In this document: positions 38,161-47,165 of the stretch, piece after piece
Layout of the letters: each line of letters starts with the position of its first letter
Numbering within the stretch: position 1 is the first letter of the stretch
NCBI GenBank assembly: GCA_951813015.1
Contig: CATOTG010000004.1
Span: 1-64,000, forward strand
Source of the DNA: an uncultured Thermoanaerobaculia bacterium
Lineage (GTDB): Bacteria; Acidobacteriota; Thermoanaerobaculia; Multivoradales; Multivoraceae
Direction of reading: 5' to 3'
Length of the DNA: 64,000 nucleotides
Made by a program: the position numbers and the translations under genes
Notes under the pieces: model-generated
Database searches by the model: none
The model's input: only the letters and a program-made list of their open reading frames with translations
What the model was told of the DNA's origin: nothing

Positions 38161-39140
38161 GGACCGCTCAGGATCTCGGCGCAGCGACGCGCGAAGTAGG
38201 TCAGGATCATGTCGGCGCCGGCGCGGCGAATGGAGGTCAGGGTTTCGAGCATCAGTGCGTCGCCGTCCATCCAGTCGTTCGCGGCGACCGCCTTGATCAT
38301 CGCGTACTCGCCGCTGACCTGGTAGGCGGCGACGGGGAGGTCGACCGCCTCGCGGACGGCGCGGATCACGTCGAGGTAGGCGAGGGCGGGCTTCACCATG
38401 ACGACGTCGGCGCCCTCTTCCACGTCGAGCCGGGCCTCGCGCACCGCTTCCCGGACGTTCGCCGGGTCCATCTGGTAGGTCTTCTTGTCGCCGGCGCGGG
38501 GCGCCGAGTCGAGCGCGTCGCGGAACGGGCCGTAGAAGTTCGAGGCGTACTTCGACGTGTAGCTCAGGATGCCGACCTGGTCGTGACCGGCGGCGTCGAG
38601 CGCCGTGCGAATCGCCCGCACGCGACCGTCCATCATGTCGGACGGGGCGATCATGTCGGCGCCGGCGTCGGCCTGCGAGACGGCGGTGGCGGCGAGGATC
38701 TCAAGCGTTGGATCGTTCAGGATCTCGCCGTCCTCGACCAGCCCGTCATGGCCATCGCTGGAGTACGGGTCCATTGCCACGTCCGTGATGACCAGCATCT
38801 CGGGCAGGGCGGACTTGAGCTCACGGACCGTACGCTGGACCAACCCGTCGGAGTCCAGGGCGCCGCTCGCGGTCCGGTCCTTCAAGTCGTCCTCGACGGC
38901 TGGAAACAGCGCGACGGCCGGTACGCCGAGGGCATGGGCGGCGCGACACTCCGCGACCAGACGGTCGATCGTGAGCCTGGCCTGGCCGGGCATCGAGTCG
39001 ATCGGTTTGGCGGTGTCCGAACCTTCCATGACGAACAGCGGACAGATCAGCCGGTCCGGTCCGAGGTCGGTCTCGCGGATCAGTGATCGGATCGCCGCGG
39101 ACCGCCGGTTGCGGCGTGGGCGGATGGGCATCGAAGCCAT
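38157..39140 (-). CDS. hemB: Delta-aminolevulinic acid dehydratase (porphobilinogen synthase)
   Basis: 327 residues, usual length. Condenses two 5-aminolevulinate molecules to porphobilinogen in haem synthesis. Start MASMPIRPRRNRRSAAIRSL. Active-site lysines are seen in LSYTSKYASNFYGPFRDA and VMVKPALAYLD (Schiff base). The metal-switch segment reads DVAMDPYSSDGHDG, with Ala/Asp where zinc enzymes have Cys, so this is the Asp-type, Mg2+-using form. Cytoplasmic. It is co-transcribed with the sulfatase gene downstream, an uninformative pairing. Confidence 0.97.
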   Translation of the reverse strand: MASMPIRPRRNRRSAAIRSLIRETDLGPDRLICPLFVMEGSDTAKPIDSMPGQARLTIDRLVAECRAAHALGVPAVALFPAVEDDLKDRTASGALDSDGLVQRTVRELKSALPEMLVITDVAMDPYSSDGHDGLVEDGEILNDPTLEILAATAVSQADAGADMIAPSDMMDGRVRAIRTALDAAGHDQVGILSYTSKYASNFYGPFRDALDSAPRAGDKKTYQMDPANVREAVREARLDVEEGADVVMVKPALAYLDVIRAVREAVDLPVAAYQVSGEYAMIKAVAANDWMDGDALMLETLTSIRRAGADMILTYFARRCAEILSGP

Positions 39141-39265
39141 GACCGGGGATTCTACGTCGGACCTGTTCGCGTGCCGGCCTCCTCCGGGTTGTGGCGCCGA
39201 AATCCGTCTACGTCTGTATGGGTGCGACGTAGCGCCTCAGGAATCGACCAGAGGAGTCTTCTACC

Positions 39266-39685
39266 GTGTCCAAGCTACACTATTCCCGTGAACGAACTGC
39301 TGCGGTATCCCGGCTCGAGCGGGCTGGACTCGATTCGAACCTGGCGGTGGCGGTGATCGACGAGCTCGACCACGAAGAGTCCCGGTTCGGTACCGCGGAA
39401 CAGGTCGCCAGGATCGATGTCGGTCTGGCGAGTCTGCAGGACGAAGTCCGGCAGATCGAACCCCGGTTGAGCGGCCGGATGGACGCGCAGCGCGAGGAAC
39501 TGCTGGGTCGGATGGATGACCACCGCGACCAGCTGCTGGGTCGGATGGATGACCACCGCGAGGAACTGATCGGTCGGATGGACGTCCAGTTCGATGCTCT
39601 CCGCCGGGAGAATCGGCTGCTGTTGCTGTTTTTTTCCACGATCCTCGGGCTTCTCATGGCGCTGTTCCGCTTTGGCCTCTTCTGA
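39266..39685 (+). CDS. Small coiled-coil membrane protein
   Basis: 139 residues from GTG 39266. Residues ~35-110 are a heptad-rich coiled coil containing tandem 11-residue units (GRMDDHRDQLL, GRMDDHREELI, with variants on both sides), and the C-terminus is a single transmembrane helix (LLLLFFSTILGLLMALFRFG). The layout, coiled coil then tail anchor, is like DUF1640/CCDC90-type proteins, often encoded near toxin or nuclease genes, though no clear homology can be claimed. Isolated between hemB and the DUF4336 gene, in its own transcript. Confidence 0.72.
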   Translation: MSKLHYSRERTAAVSRLERAGLDSNLAVAVIDELDHEESRFGTAEQVARIDVGLASLQDEVRQIEPRLSGRMDAQREELLGRMDDHRDQLLGRMDDHREELIGRMDVQFDALRRENRLLLLFFSTILGLLMALFRFGLF

Positions 39686-39876
39686 GCGGGACCGGCCGGC
39701 GCCGCTTCGTCGGCAAGGCGCAGCTCGCGGCGGGATCGGCCTCGGCGAGCCGGCGGGCGGGCCGGCAGGACATCCCGTAGCGCCTCCTTTGCGAAGTTCA
39801 GGGAAAGCCGCGCACCGGAGAGCGATGCGAAGGCGGTGACGCGGCGGCGAGGTTCCAGACTCCTATACTTGTGCGG

Positions 39877-40611
39877 ATGGGTCTTCAGGAGATCTGCTCC
39901 GGCGTCTGGTCCGCCGAGCATCGTCAGAAGTTCGGGTTCGGTTTCGCGGCGCCGTGCCGGATGGCCGTCGTCCGGCTGGCCTCCGGCGGGCTCTGGATTC
40001 ACTCGCCGGGGCCGATGGACGAGGCGCTGGCGGGCGAGATTCGCGAACTGGGTCCAGTGGAGTACCTTGTCGCGCCGAACCTGTTCCACCACCTCCACCT
40101 GCGGGCCGCGATCGAGCGGTTCCCGGAGGCGGAGGTTCACGCGCCGCCCGGACTCGAGAAGAAGCGACCGGACGTCACGTTCGCCGGTACGCTGGGACTC
40201 GCTGCGCCTTGGGGCGCTGACCTCCAGCCGATCCCCATCGAGGGCATGCCGAGGTTCAGGGAGGTCGTCTTCGTCCATCGTCCGAGCGGGTCGCTGCTCG
40301 TTGCGGATCTCCTCTTCAACCTCAGGCGGCGGCTGGGGCCGGCCGTCGCGATCTACATGCGGCTGACCGGCGCCTACGGCAGGGTGGCGCAGAGCCGGAT
40401 TCTCCGACTGGCGGTGCGTGACCGGCCCGCGGCCGCGGCGAGTTGTCTCCGTATGCTCTGTTGTCCGTTCGACCGCCTCGTTCCGTGCCACGGCGAGATC
40501 GTCGAGCATGGCGCGAAGCGGCAGGTCGAGGCAGCGCTCTCCTGGCTCCTGCGGGATCTGGAGCGGCCGCCCGATGCGCAGTCGGTCAATTCCGCGGTGC
40601 CCGAGGTCTGA
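39877..40611 (+). CDS. DUF4336 protein (metallo-beta-lactamase-like fold)
   Basis: 244 residues; ATG 39877 is preferred to the GTG at 39871. It begins with the typical LQEICSGVWSAEH and CRMAVVRLASGGLWIHSPGP strands and has APNLFHHLHLRAA, where the His pair sits in the usual metal site position, followed by VFVHRPSGSLLVADLLFNL and LVPCHGEIVEHGAK. DUF4336 proteins have a metallo-beta-lactamase fold but lack the complete HxHxDH motif; reaction unknown. It lies 9 bp ahead of the CoA-transferase gene. Confidence 0.85.
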   Translation: MGLQEICSGVWSAEHRQKFGFGFAAPCRMAVVRLASGGLWIHSPGPMDEALAGEIRELGPVEYLVAPNLFHHLHLRAAIERFPEAEVHAPPGLEKKRPDVTFAGTLGLAAPWGADLQPIPIEGMPRFREVVFVHRPSGSLLVADLLFNLRRRLGPAVAIYMRLTGAYGRVAQSRILRLAVRDRPAAAASCLRMLCCPFDRLVPCHGEIVEHGAKRQVEAALSWLLRDLERPPDAQSVNSAVPEV

Positions 40612-40620
40612 TTCCGGCTC

Positions 40621-41799
40621 ATGTCGCTGCCCCTGGCCGACCTGCGGGTCCTCGACCTGACGATTGCCCGCGCCGGGCCGACCGCGGTGCGGCAGCTCGC
40701 CGACTGGGGCGCGGATGTCGTGCGGATCGAGCGGCCGCCGGCGCCCGGCAAGGAGATCGGCATCTCCCGCCGGCTCGGCCACGACTACCAGAACCTGCAC
40801 CGCAACAAGCGCTGCCTGACGCTGGACCTGAAGAGCGAGGCGGGCCGCAAGGTTCTGCTGCGGCTGGTCCGGGATGCCGACGTGCTGGTCGAGAACTACC
40901 GCGCCGACGTGAAGCACCGGCTGGGCTTCGACTACGAGACGGTTCGCGCGATCAACCCGCGCATCGTCTTCGCCAGCGTGTCCGGATTCGGACAGACCGG
41001 TCCGTATCGCGACCGCGGCGGCGTGGATCAGATCGCCCAGGGGCTCGGCGGGTTGATGTCGGTGACCGGCCTGCCGGGTCAGGGTCCGGTGCGGGTGGGC
41101 ACGGCGATCTCCGACCTGGCGGCCGGCCTGTACCTCGCCTTCGGCATCCTGGCGGCGCTCCGCGAGCGGGAACGGTCGGGCGAGGGGCAGTGGGTGAGCA
41201 CTTCCCTGCTCAAGGCGATGATCGGGATGCTCGACTTCCAGGCCGCCCGCTACCTGGTCGAGGGTGAGGTTCCGGGCCAGCAGGGCAACCACCACCCGAC
41301 GATCTCGCCGATGGGGACGTTTCCGGCCGCCGACGGTTGGGTGAACATCGCGGCCACCAGCGGCAAGCACTTTCGGGCGATGTGCCAGGCGCTGGGAGGC
41401 GAAGAGTTGCTCGAGCGTCCCGAGTACGAGAACTCGGCGAAGCGCGTCGCCAACCGGGAGCAACTCGAAGGCGACGTCGCCGAACTGACGCGCCGCTTCG
41501 AAGTGAACGAGATTGTCGAGCGCCTGAACCGGGCCGGTCTTCCCTGCGGCCCGGTCTACGACCTGGGTCAGACCTTCGCCGACCCGCAGGTCGAGCACTG
41601 CGGGATCGCGGCGCCGCTGGAGCACCCCGAGCTCGGTTCGGTGCGGCTCGTGGGCCAGCCGGTCCGCCTCCGCCGGACACCCTTCGAACTGCGGCGCCGG
41701 GCGCCCGGGGTAGGCGAACACACGAACGAGATCCTCGCGGAAGCGGGGCTGGGAGACGCCGAAATCGAGGCGCTTCGCAGCGCGGGAGTCGTCTTGTGA
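40621..41799 (+). CDS. CaiB/BaiF-family CoA-transferase (formyl-CoA transferase type)
   Basis: 392 residues. It begins LADLRVLDLTIARAGPTAVR, followed by LADWGADVVRIERP and NKRCLTLDLKSEAGR, all typical class III CoA-transferase sequence. The catalytic Asp should be in DVLVENYRAD. It moves CoA between carboxylic acids. The stop overlaps the GTG start of the enoyl-CoA hydratase (GTGA), so the two are translationally coupled. Together they suggest activation and hydration of an organic acid, but the acid cannot be named. Confidence 0.92.
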   Translation: MSLPLADLRVLDLTIARAGPTAVRQLADWGADVVRIERPPAPGKEIGISRRLGHDYQNLHRNKRCLTLDLKSEAGRKVLLRLVRDADVLVENYRADVKHRLGFDYETVRAINPRIVFASVSGFGQTGPYRDRGGVDQIAQGLGGLMSVTGLPGQGPVRVGTAISDLAAGLYLAFGILAALRERERSGEGQWVSTSLLKAMIGMLDFQAARYLVEGEVPGQQGNHHPTISPMGTFPAADGWVNIAATSGKHFRAMCQALGGEELLERPEYENSAKRVANREQLEGDVAELTRRFEVNEIVERLNRAGLPCGPVYDLGQTFADPQVEHCGIAAPLEHPELGSVRLVGQPVRLRRTPFELRRRAPGVGEHTNEILAEAGLGDAEIEALRSAGVVL

Positions 41800-42599
41800 A
41801 ACCGGTCGAATTGCCGACGACGAAGATCGGGGCGAGGATTGAGGACGGCGTCGGCTGGCTCACCTACAACAATCCTGAGCGGCGGAACGCCTTGTCGTTC
41901 GACATGCAGGTCGCTTCCGCGATGGCCCTGCGGCGGTTTCAGGAGGACGATGCCGTACGGGTCGTCGTGCTCCGCGGGGCAGGGGATCGGGCGTTCGTCT
42001 CGGGCGCCGACATCTCGGAGTTCGAGAAGCTGCGGACCACGGTGGAAGCGCGAGAGCGCTACGACGCGGCGGGTCGGGAAACGGGACGGGCATTCGCGGC
42101 CCTGGAGAAGCCCCTGATCGCCATGATCCGGGGCTACTGCCTCGGCGGCGGCCTGGCAACGGCGCTCAACGCGGACCTTCGGATCGCCTCGGACGATTCG
42201 CTCTTGGGCATCCCGGCGGGCCGGCTTGGCGTCGGCTACGGCTTTGCCGGCATCAAGGTGCTGGTCGACCTCGTGGGCCCCTCGCGTACCAGCGAGATCC
42301 TGCTCACGGCCCGCCGGTTCACTGCCGCCGAGGCGCTCCACATGGGGTTGATCGACCGGGTAACGACCGCCTTCGAACTCGAAAGCGCCGTCCGCGACCT
42401 GGCGGAGAGAATGGCCGCGAACGCCCCGCTGACGCTCCGGGCCGCCAAGCGCGCGATCAGGGAAGCAACGAAGGACCCCGACCGCCGCGACCTGGACCGC
42501 GTAAAGCAGCTTGTGGAGGCCTGCTTTCGTTCCGAGGATTACATTGAGGGACGCAGGGCCTTCCTGGAGAAGCGCCCGCCGCGGTTCCGGGGCTGCTAG
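41796..42599 (+). CDS. Enoyl-CoA hydratase/isomerase family protein
   Basis: 267 residues from the GTG at 41796 (GGGAG upstream). Crotonase-fold motifs are clear: NNPERRNALSFDMQ, oxyanion-hole segments GAGDRAFVSGADISEF and IAMIRGYCLGGGLATALNAD, and GIPAGRLGVGYGFAG. The usual first catalytic Glu position lies near GGGLATAL, and the second in the GIPAGRLG region is not the standard 'P-E', so it may be a decarboxylase or isomerase rather than a plain hydratase. Acts on acyl-CoA; paired with the CoA-transferase before it. Confidence 0.9.
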   Translation: MKPVELPTTKIGARIEDGVGWLTYNNPERRNALSFDMQVASAMALRRFQEDDAVRVVVLRGAGDRAFVSGADISEFEKLRTTVEARERYDAAGRETGRAFAALEKPLIAMIRGYCLGGGLATALNADLRIASDDSLLGIPAGRLGVGYGFAGIKVLVDLVGPSRTSEILLTARRFTAAEALHMGLIDRVTTAFELESAVRDLAERMAANAPLTLRAAKRAIREATKDPDRRDLDRVKQLVEACFRSEDYIEGRRAFLEKRPPRFRGC

Positions 42600-42618
42600 A
42601 CGGGTCGCTAGACGGGCT
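42595..42618 (+). repeat. 12-bp tandem repeat over the stop codon
   Basis: CTGCTAGACGGG (carrying the hydratase TAG stop at 42597-42599) is followed at once by TCGCTAGACGGG. Two units, two mismatches at the unit start. Confidence 0.8.
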
Positions 42619-42632
42619 GCCAGCCGAGCGCG

Positions 42633-43418
42633 ATGAACGATGCCTTGCTGGAACTCGGGAACGTCACCGTCCTGCGCGGTGGCCGGCGCGCGCTCGACGG
42701 CGTGACGCTCTCGATTCCTCGTGGGCAGAACACGGCGGTGCTCGGTCCGAACGGCGCAGGCAAGTCGACCCTGCTTCGAATGCTGAACGGTGAGTTCTTT
42801 CCCGTGCGGCGGCCGGGGGTTCGCATGCGGCTGCTCGGCCGGGAGCGCTGGAACGTGTTCGACGTCCGGCGCCAGCTCGGCGTCGTCTCGCACGAACTGC
42901 AGGCGGCGCACCACGGCTGGGTGTCCGGGCTGGATGTCGTGTGCTCGGGATTCTTCGCCAGCGTCGGAATCCACCGGCGCCAGGGATTGGCCGAGGCTCA
43001 GCGGCGCCGGGCGGTGGCGACGGCGGAGAGCCAGGGCGCCGCGAAGCTGTTGGAGCGCCGGTTCGACAGCCTGTCTTCGGGTGAGCAGCGGCGCCTGCTG
43101 CTGGCGCGCGCACTGGTTCACGAACCGCATACGCTGCTTCTGGACGAGCCGGCGACCGGGTTGGACCTGAAGGCGGCTTTCGCCTTGATGGAGCGGCTGC
43201 GTGCACTGGCCGCGGCGGGAACAACGCTGATCTTCGTCACCCACCACGTCGATCAGATTCCGCCCGAGGTGGAGCGGGTCATCCTGCTCAAGGCGGGCCG
43301 AGTGTTCGCAGACGGACCGAAGCATGAAGTCCTGACGAACGCGAGATTGTCCGAGCTGTTCGAGGTCGACGTGCAGTTGGTGGCGCGGGGCGGCTACTTC
43401 CAGGTGCTGCCTGGCTGA
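42633..43418 (+). CDS. Lone ABC transporter ATP-binding protein
   Basis: 261 residues with Walker A GPNGAGKSTLLRML, signature LSSGEQRRLLLARAL, Walker B TLLLDEPATGLD and switch His in VTHHVDQIP. The shape, with RWNVFDVRRQLGVVSHELQA ahead of the signature, recalls the ModF/molybdenum-type and iron-chelate ATPases. No permease or binding protein lies beside it, so the partner must be elsewhere. Its start lies 33 bp after the hydratase stop and it is probably on the same transcript. Confidence 0.9.
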   Translation: MNDALLELGNVTVLRGGRRALDGVTLSIPRGQNTAVLGPNGAGKSTLLRMLNGEFFPVRRPGVRMRLLGRERWNVFDVRRQLGVVSHELQAAHHGWVSGLDVVCSGFFASVGIHRRQGLAEAQRRRAVATAESQGAAKLLERRFDSLSSGEQRRLLLARALVHEPHTLLLDEPATGLDLKAAFALMERLRALAAAGTTLIFVTHHVDQIPPEVERVILLKAGRVFADGPKHEVLTNARLSELFEVDVQLVARGGYFQVLPG

Positions 43419-43438
43419 CTGGAACGCCGGCGCGCGCT

Positions 43439-43499
43439 GGGTGCGCCGGCGTGCCATCCGTGCACCCGCTGACGGGCGCACGGACTGGTTCGCGTGTGG
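43439..43499. repeat. REP-like dispersed repeat, copy 3 (hairpin)
   Basis: 61-bp partner of 22313-22373. Core hairpin TGCACCCG (43461-43468), loop CTGA, CGGGCGCA, with one mismatch in an 8-bp stem, and the same flanks GGGTGCGCCGGC and GGTTCGCG. It lies 20 bp beyond the ABC gene. A second GC-rich palindrome (GCCGGCTGCCGCC and GGCGGCC) follows at 43553-43578. Confidence 0.8.
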
Positions 43500-43640
43500 C
43501 GCGAAACGCGCGATCGGGACGGCGGCGCCCATCTGTCGGGCCTGCGTTGCACGGGTTCCCGCCGGCTGCCGCCGAGGCGGCCTGAACGTGCCGGCCGCAG
43601 GCCGGACCTGACTGCTCCGAACGCGCTACGATGCCCGCGA

Positions 43641-44697
43641 ATGCCCGCACAACGACTGCCCGCCCTGGCGACGACCGTCGCCCTGCTAGCCGTCGCCGTC
43701 CCGCTCGCCGCCACCGACAGCCCCGGCTGCTCGGTCCGTACCGCATCCAGCGCGTCAGCCGCCGCAGAGGCGGGCGCCAGCGTCGACCTTGAACTCGCCC
43801 ACGACGGCCTGACCCGCGGCTACCGCCTCCACCTGCCGGCCGGCTACGACGGCGCCCAGGCTCTGCCGCTCTGGCTGCATGTCCACGGTTACACCGGCAG
43901 CGCCGCCCAAAGCGACGGCTGGACCGGGCTCTCGGATCTCGCCGATCGCGAGGGCTTCGTCGTCGTGTTCCCGCAGAGCACGTCGTTCGAGGCGTCGCTC
44001 GGCGATGGGGCGGGGGGCCGGAGCGCCACGATCACGTCCTGGAACGACCTCGCCTGCAGTGCGCCCCTGAAGCCGGAGGCGCCGGCCTGCCGGGAGGACG
44101 CGAGCCCCTATCCATGCCCGCCGGAGTGCGGGACCTGCGGGCCGTGCAATTGGTGCTCCTGCCACGACGATGTCGGCTACATCGCCGCGCTCATCGATCA
44201 TCTCTCGGCGGAGCTCTGCCTCGACACGGACCGCGTCTTCGCTTCCGGCTACAGCAACGGCGGCATGTTCGTGCACCGGCTCGGCTGCGCCCTCGGCGAC
44301 CGCCTCGCCGCGGTCGCGCCGATGCACGGCTACCTGGCGCGGGGCTTCAACTGCGCGGCGGAAGCTCCCGGCCCGTCGATGCTGCTGGTCGGCGGCACCG
44401 CGGATCGGACGGTGCCGATTGACGGTTCGCCTGCCAGCGACGGCTACATCTACACCTCGCAGGAGGGAGTGGCGGAGAAGTGGGCCGAGACTCAGTCCTG
44501 TGCCGTGGACCCGGCGCCGGTCCAGACGCCCGTGGGACGGACGCCGCGAGTTGAGTTGCGTCGAGTACCCCGCCTGCGCTGGCGGCCGCGCCGTTCGCAG
44601 CTGTTCCTGGGACGGCGCCCACGTCTGGCCGCGCGACGGAGCCGGCAACTTCGGCGGCGAGCTGTTGTGGCGCTTCTTCAGCGAGGCGACGCGCTAA
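43641..44697 (+). pseudogene. Secreted polyhydroxybutyrate depolymerase/feruloyl-esterase-like protein, one frameshift
   Basis: Starts at 43641 with a signal peptide (LPALATTVALLAVAVPLAAT). Alpha/beta-hydrolase features follow: LPLWLHVHGYTGSAAQSDGW (oxyanion), REGFVVVFPQST, the nucleophile elbow FASGYSNGGMFVHRL and GGTADRTVPIDG (Asp). Near 44530 the frame changes and the end reads SCVEYPACAGG, then WDGAHVWP with the catalytic His and LLWRFFSEATR. As read, the protein would lose its catalytic His; a single indel error would restore a ~350-residue esterase. A Cys-rich loop (ECGTCGPCNWCSCHDD) is unusual. Confidence 0.78.
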
Positions 44698-44790
44698 GCC
44701 GAAGTTCTGAGATCCGAGTTGAGGAGTCCCTTGCAGGTACGGGAAGCTGTGCACGGGGCGTCCGTCATCCGTGCGGCCGGAGTTGGCGCC

Positions 44791-44838
44791 GAAGCGCTGG
44801 CTTCTGGCGCCTCTGCCGCGCTAAGCCGCCAGCGCTTC
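44791..44838. terminator. Hairpin between convergent genes
   Basis: GAAGCGCTGGC (44791-44801) and GCCAGCGCTTC (44828-44838) form a perfect 11-bp stem with a 26-base loop. It overlaps the last codons of the minus-strand dehydrogenase gene and lies 94 bp beyond the esterase stop. No T-run is present, so termination would be rho-dependent or weak. Confidence 0.45.
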
Positions 44839-45894
44839 GAGTTCGGCCGGCGCGACTCCCAGGCGTTCCCCGGCGGCGACGATCTGATTCCAGGACTCGG
44901 TGTCGACCGGGATCGCTTCGGCGCGTTCGAGACGCATCGCTCGCTCGGGGTCGCCGGGCACGAGCACCGGCTCGTCCGCGTCTGCGGCCGGCGACGCCTT
45001 GACGTGGGCGACCAGGGCTGCGAGCTCGTGGTCCATCGCCGAACGTTCGATCAGCCTCTCGGGGTCGAAGACGACCATGAACATGTTGTTGATGATCGAG
45101 CCCTCCATCCCGTGTTCGGGCTGGGCGGTACGGCCGCCGCTCATCATGCCGCCGAAAAGCTCGCAGAAGATCGCCAGGCCGTAGCCCTTGTGGTCTCCGA
45201 AGGAGGTCAGGGCGCCCACCGGCTGGTTGAAGAGGACGCCGGGGTCGAGGGTCTGGCGTCCGCGGTGGTCGATCAGGGCGCCCGCGGGCGCCTCCTCGCC
45301 CTTGTTGTGGGCAACACGCGCCTTGCCGTGTGCGATCCGGCTCGTCGCCATGTCGAGGAGAACCGGCGGTTGCGTGTCGCTTCCCGGCAGCGCGAGGCAC
45401 ATCGGATTCGTCGAGTAGCGGGCATCCGTGCCCCGGTAGGGCGCGACCAGGGCCTGGTGGCCGACGACGTTGACGAAATGAATCGAGGCGAGGTCCGCGT
45501 CCGCGACCTGCTCGCCGTACGTGCCGATGCGCCCCAGGTGGTGGCAGTAGCGGACCGACGCCAGGACCACGCCGGTGCTCCGGCAGCGTTCGATCGTGGC
45601 CGCCGTCGCCTCGCGGCCGACGACCTGGCCGTAGCCCATGCCGCCGTCGAACATCATGATCGCGCCGTCGTCGCGGACCAGCTCGACCGTTCGGTTCGGA
45701 TGGAGGGTTCCGTTGCTGAGGCTCCGCTCGTAGGCGGGAAGCATGCCGATGCCGTGGCTGTCGTGCCCCGAGAGGTTCGCCAGCACGAGGTGGTCGGCGA
45801 CGATGCGTGCCTCCTCCGGCTCGCTGCCGCCGGCTGCGAGGATCAAGGACGCCGCTTCGCGCAACGCTTGCGGCCGGATGTCGATCGATTCCAG
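44821..45894 (-). CDS. Malate/L-lactate dehydrogenase family (Ldh2-type) oxidoreductase
   Basis: 357 residues. NAD(P)-dependent 2-hydroxyacid oxidation is the family reaction. Motifs: GHDSHGIGMLPAYERSL (active-site His), YCHHLGRIGTYGE, LLDMATSRIAHGKARVAH, TSFGDHKGYGLAIFCELFGG and NNMFMVVFDPE. No ATG, GTG or TTG lies close to the expected N-terminus (ESIDIRPQALREAA); the best start is a CTG at 45894 with AAGGAG 6 bp upstream. A TTG a few codons later would shorten helix 1. It could act on lactate, alongside the LarA racemase 3 kb away, but malate, ureidoglycolate or sulfolactate are equally possible. Confidence 0.9.
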   Translation of the reverse strand: MESIDIRPQALREAASLILAAGGSEPEEARIVADHLVLANLSGHDSHGIGMLPAYERSLSNGTLHPNRTVELVRDDGAIMMFDGGMGYGQVVGREATAATIERCRSTGVVLASVRYCHHLGRIGTYGEQVADADLASIHFVNVVGHQALVAPYRGTDARYSTNPMCLALPGSDTQPPVLLDMATSRIAHGKARVAHNKGEEAPAGALIDHRGRQTLDPGVLFNQPVGALTSFGDHKGYGLAIFCELFGGMMSGGRTAQPEHGMEGSIINNMFMVVFDPERLIERSAMDHELAALVAHVKASPAADADEPVLVPGDPERAMRLERAEAIPVDTESWNQIVAAGERLGVAPAELEALAA

Positions 45895-46178
45895 GGTGCT
45901 CTCCTTCTCTGGCGTCGGCGGCGTGGAAGCCGCGATCCTAGCGCCCGCCCAACTGTCGGGGGCTCCATGTTGGCCTCGGGTCCCCGCCTCGCCACGGCCT
46001 CGCGCCGAATCCGTGTTGCATCGAGAGCGGCCAGGCGTCCGTCCAGCAAGCCGCGACGAGGGAGCATGGCGGGCCGCCCTCGATCCAGGGAACAAGGGCG
46101 GCCGAGGCACCTGTCGGTGTGGCGCGTTCCGCGCCGCGCGCGACTCACCCCCGGTGGGCGGAGCGCCTCCCGACTGGT
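45895..46178. other. Intergenic region, no gene seen
   Basis: 284 bp between the dehydrogenase start and the vapC stop. An open frame crosses it but has no start signal, and its composition is Arg/Pro-rich as in non-coding GC-rich DNA. GACTGGTTCACGGTTGGCG near 46170 resembles the right flank of the REP-like repeat at 43439. Confidence 0.5.
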
Positions 46179-46625
46179 TCACGGTTGGCGCGACGGAGCA
46201 CCAACCGGGTTCACGAGTTCGATACCGGGGAAACGGGCGAAGTCGCGGTCGGTCGTTGCGATCGCGGCGCCGTGTTCGAGCGCCAGGGCCGCGAGGTGTG
46301 CGTCCATCACCATCGGGCCCCGGGCCTGCCCGCTCACACACAGATCGCTCAGGATCGTCCAGGTTCGTGGCCCCGGTTGCAGCATCCTGGCGTTCGGCAG
46401 GGCCAGCCACGCTCGAATCAGGGAGCAGGCTTCGGTCGGTGTCAGGGGACGCGAGAAGACGCGGCGATCCGAGGCGATCCGGACGAACGCCAACAGGGTG
46501 ACGAGCGCGAAGCCGACAGAGCGCCCGGACGAAAGCTCGGCCTCGAGCCAGCGCTTCGACGCCTCCTGGTGCGGGCTCCCGGAGTCGTAGGCGTAGAGCA
46601 ACACGTTGGCGTCGACCAGCGTCAT
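46179..46625 (-). CDS. vapC: PIN-domain ribonuclease toxin, VapC family
   Basis: 148 residues. PIN-domain acidic residues are all present: MTLVDANVLLYAYD (Asp 5), PTEACSLIR (Glu), MVMDAHLAALALEHGAAIAT (Asp) and TTDRDFARF (Asp). VapC toxins cut tRNA or rRNA and are held in check by the VapB partner. The start overlaps the antitoxin stop (ATGA at 46622-46625), the usual order antitoxin then toxin. Slightly longer than average (about 130 residues). Confidence 0.93.
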   Translation of the reverse strand: MTLVDANVLLYAYDSGSPHQEASKRWLEAELSSGRSVGFALVTLLAFVRIASDRRVFSRPLTPTEACSLIRAWLALPNARMLQPGPRTWTILSDLCVSGQARGPMVMDAHLAALALEHGAAIATTDRDFARFPGIELVNPVGAPSRQP

Positions 46626-46867
46626 CGGCGGGCTGGACCGTCGAGGACGTCGAGCAGGCCGCTGATGTCGTTCAGGTCGAATCCCGATCGCAGACCCATG
46701 GGTCGTGCCTCCACCGTGAAGGGGACTGCGAGCTCCTCTTCGCCGGGCGCCTCGAATCCCCGGCGAAGAGTGAGGTTCACGATCTTCTTCATCGTCGTGC
46801 CGGTGCGCACCATCTCGTCGCGCACTTTGGCGGCGACGTCGTCGTCGAGCGTCAGGGTTGTCCTCAT
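46622..46867 (-). CDS. vapB: Antitoxin of the VapBC pair
   Basis: 81 residues from the ATG at 46867 (a longer frame begins at 46903 but adds an unrelated leader). N-terminal ribbon-helix-helix: MRTTLTLDDDVAAKVRDEMV and MKKIVNLTLRRGF, which binds operator DNA. The C-terminal half (ARPMGLRSGFDLNDISGLL) should wrap the toxin active site. The upstream AT-richer stretch (around 46880-46910) may hold the autoregulated promoter. Overlap with vapC gives coupled translation. Confidence 0.9.
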   Translation of the reverse strand: MRTTLTLDDDVAAKVRDEMVRTGTTMKKIVNLTLRRGFEAPGEEELAVPFTVEARPMGLRSGFDLNDISGLLDVLDGPARR

Positions 46868-47165
46868 GGCATGGATGCTAAGGTCGGAGCATCGCGATGT
46901 CAATCGTGACGCATCTTCGATTCACGCCCGATGCCTGAGGGCGCCGCAAGCAGGCAGGTCGTCGGCGATGCATGATCCGGCAGAACGCGGCGGGCGTCCG
47001 AAGTCCCACGACATCAAGTTCTCCGAGTGGTCGGTGCTTCACGTCCGGTCGAGCATCGGCATCGAGCCAGTTGGCTTGGCATCCAGGGCCAGATCGACGG
47101 CCTCCGAGGTGACGGTGGTCCGCGCCGCCCGCGCTTGGGGACAGGGGCGGTAAGCTGACGCTTCG

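Noticed and set aside
39280..43532. Two long minus-strand frames (to 41721, and 41568-43532)
   Set aside because: They run opposite to the DUF4336, CoA-transferase, hydratase and ABC genes, which have clear family motifs and coupled starts.
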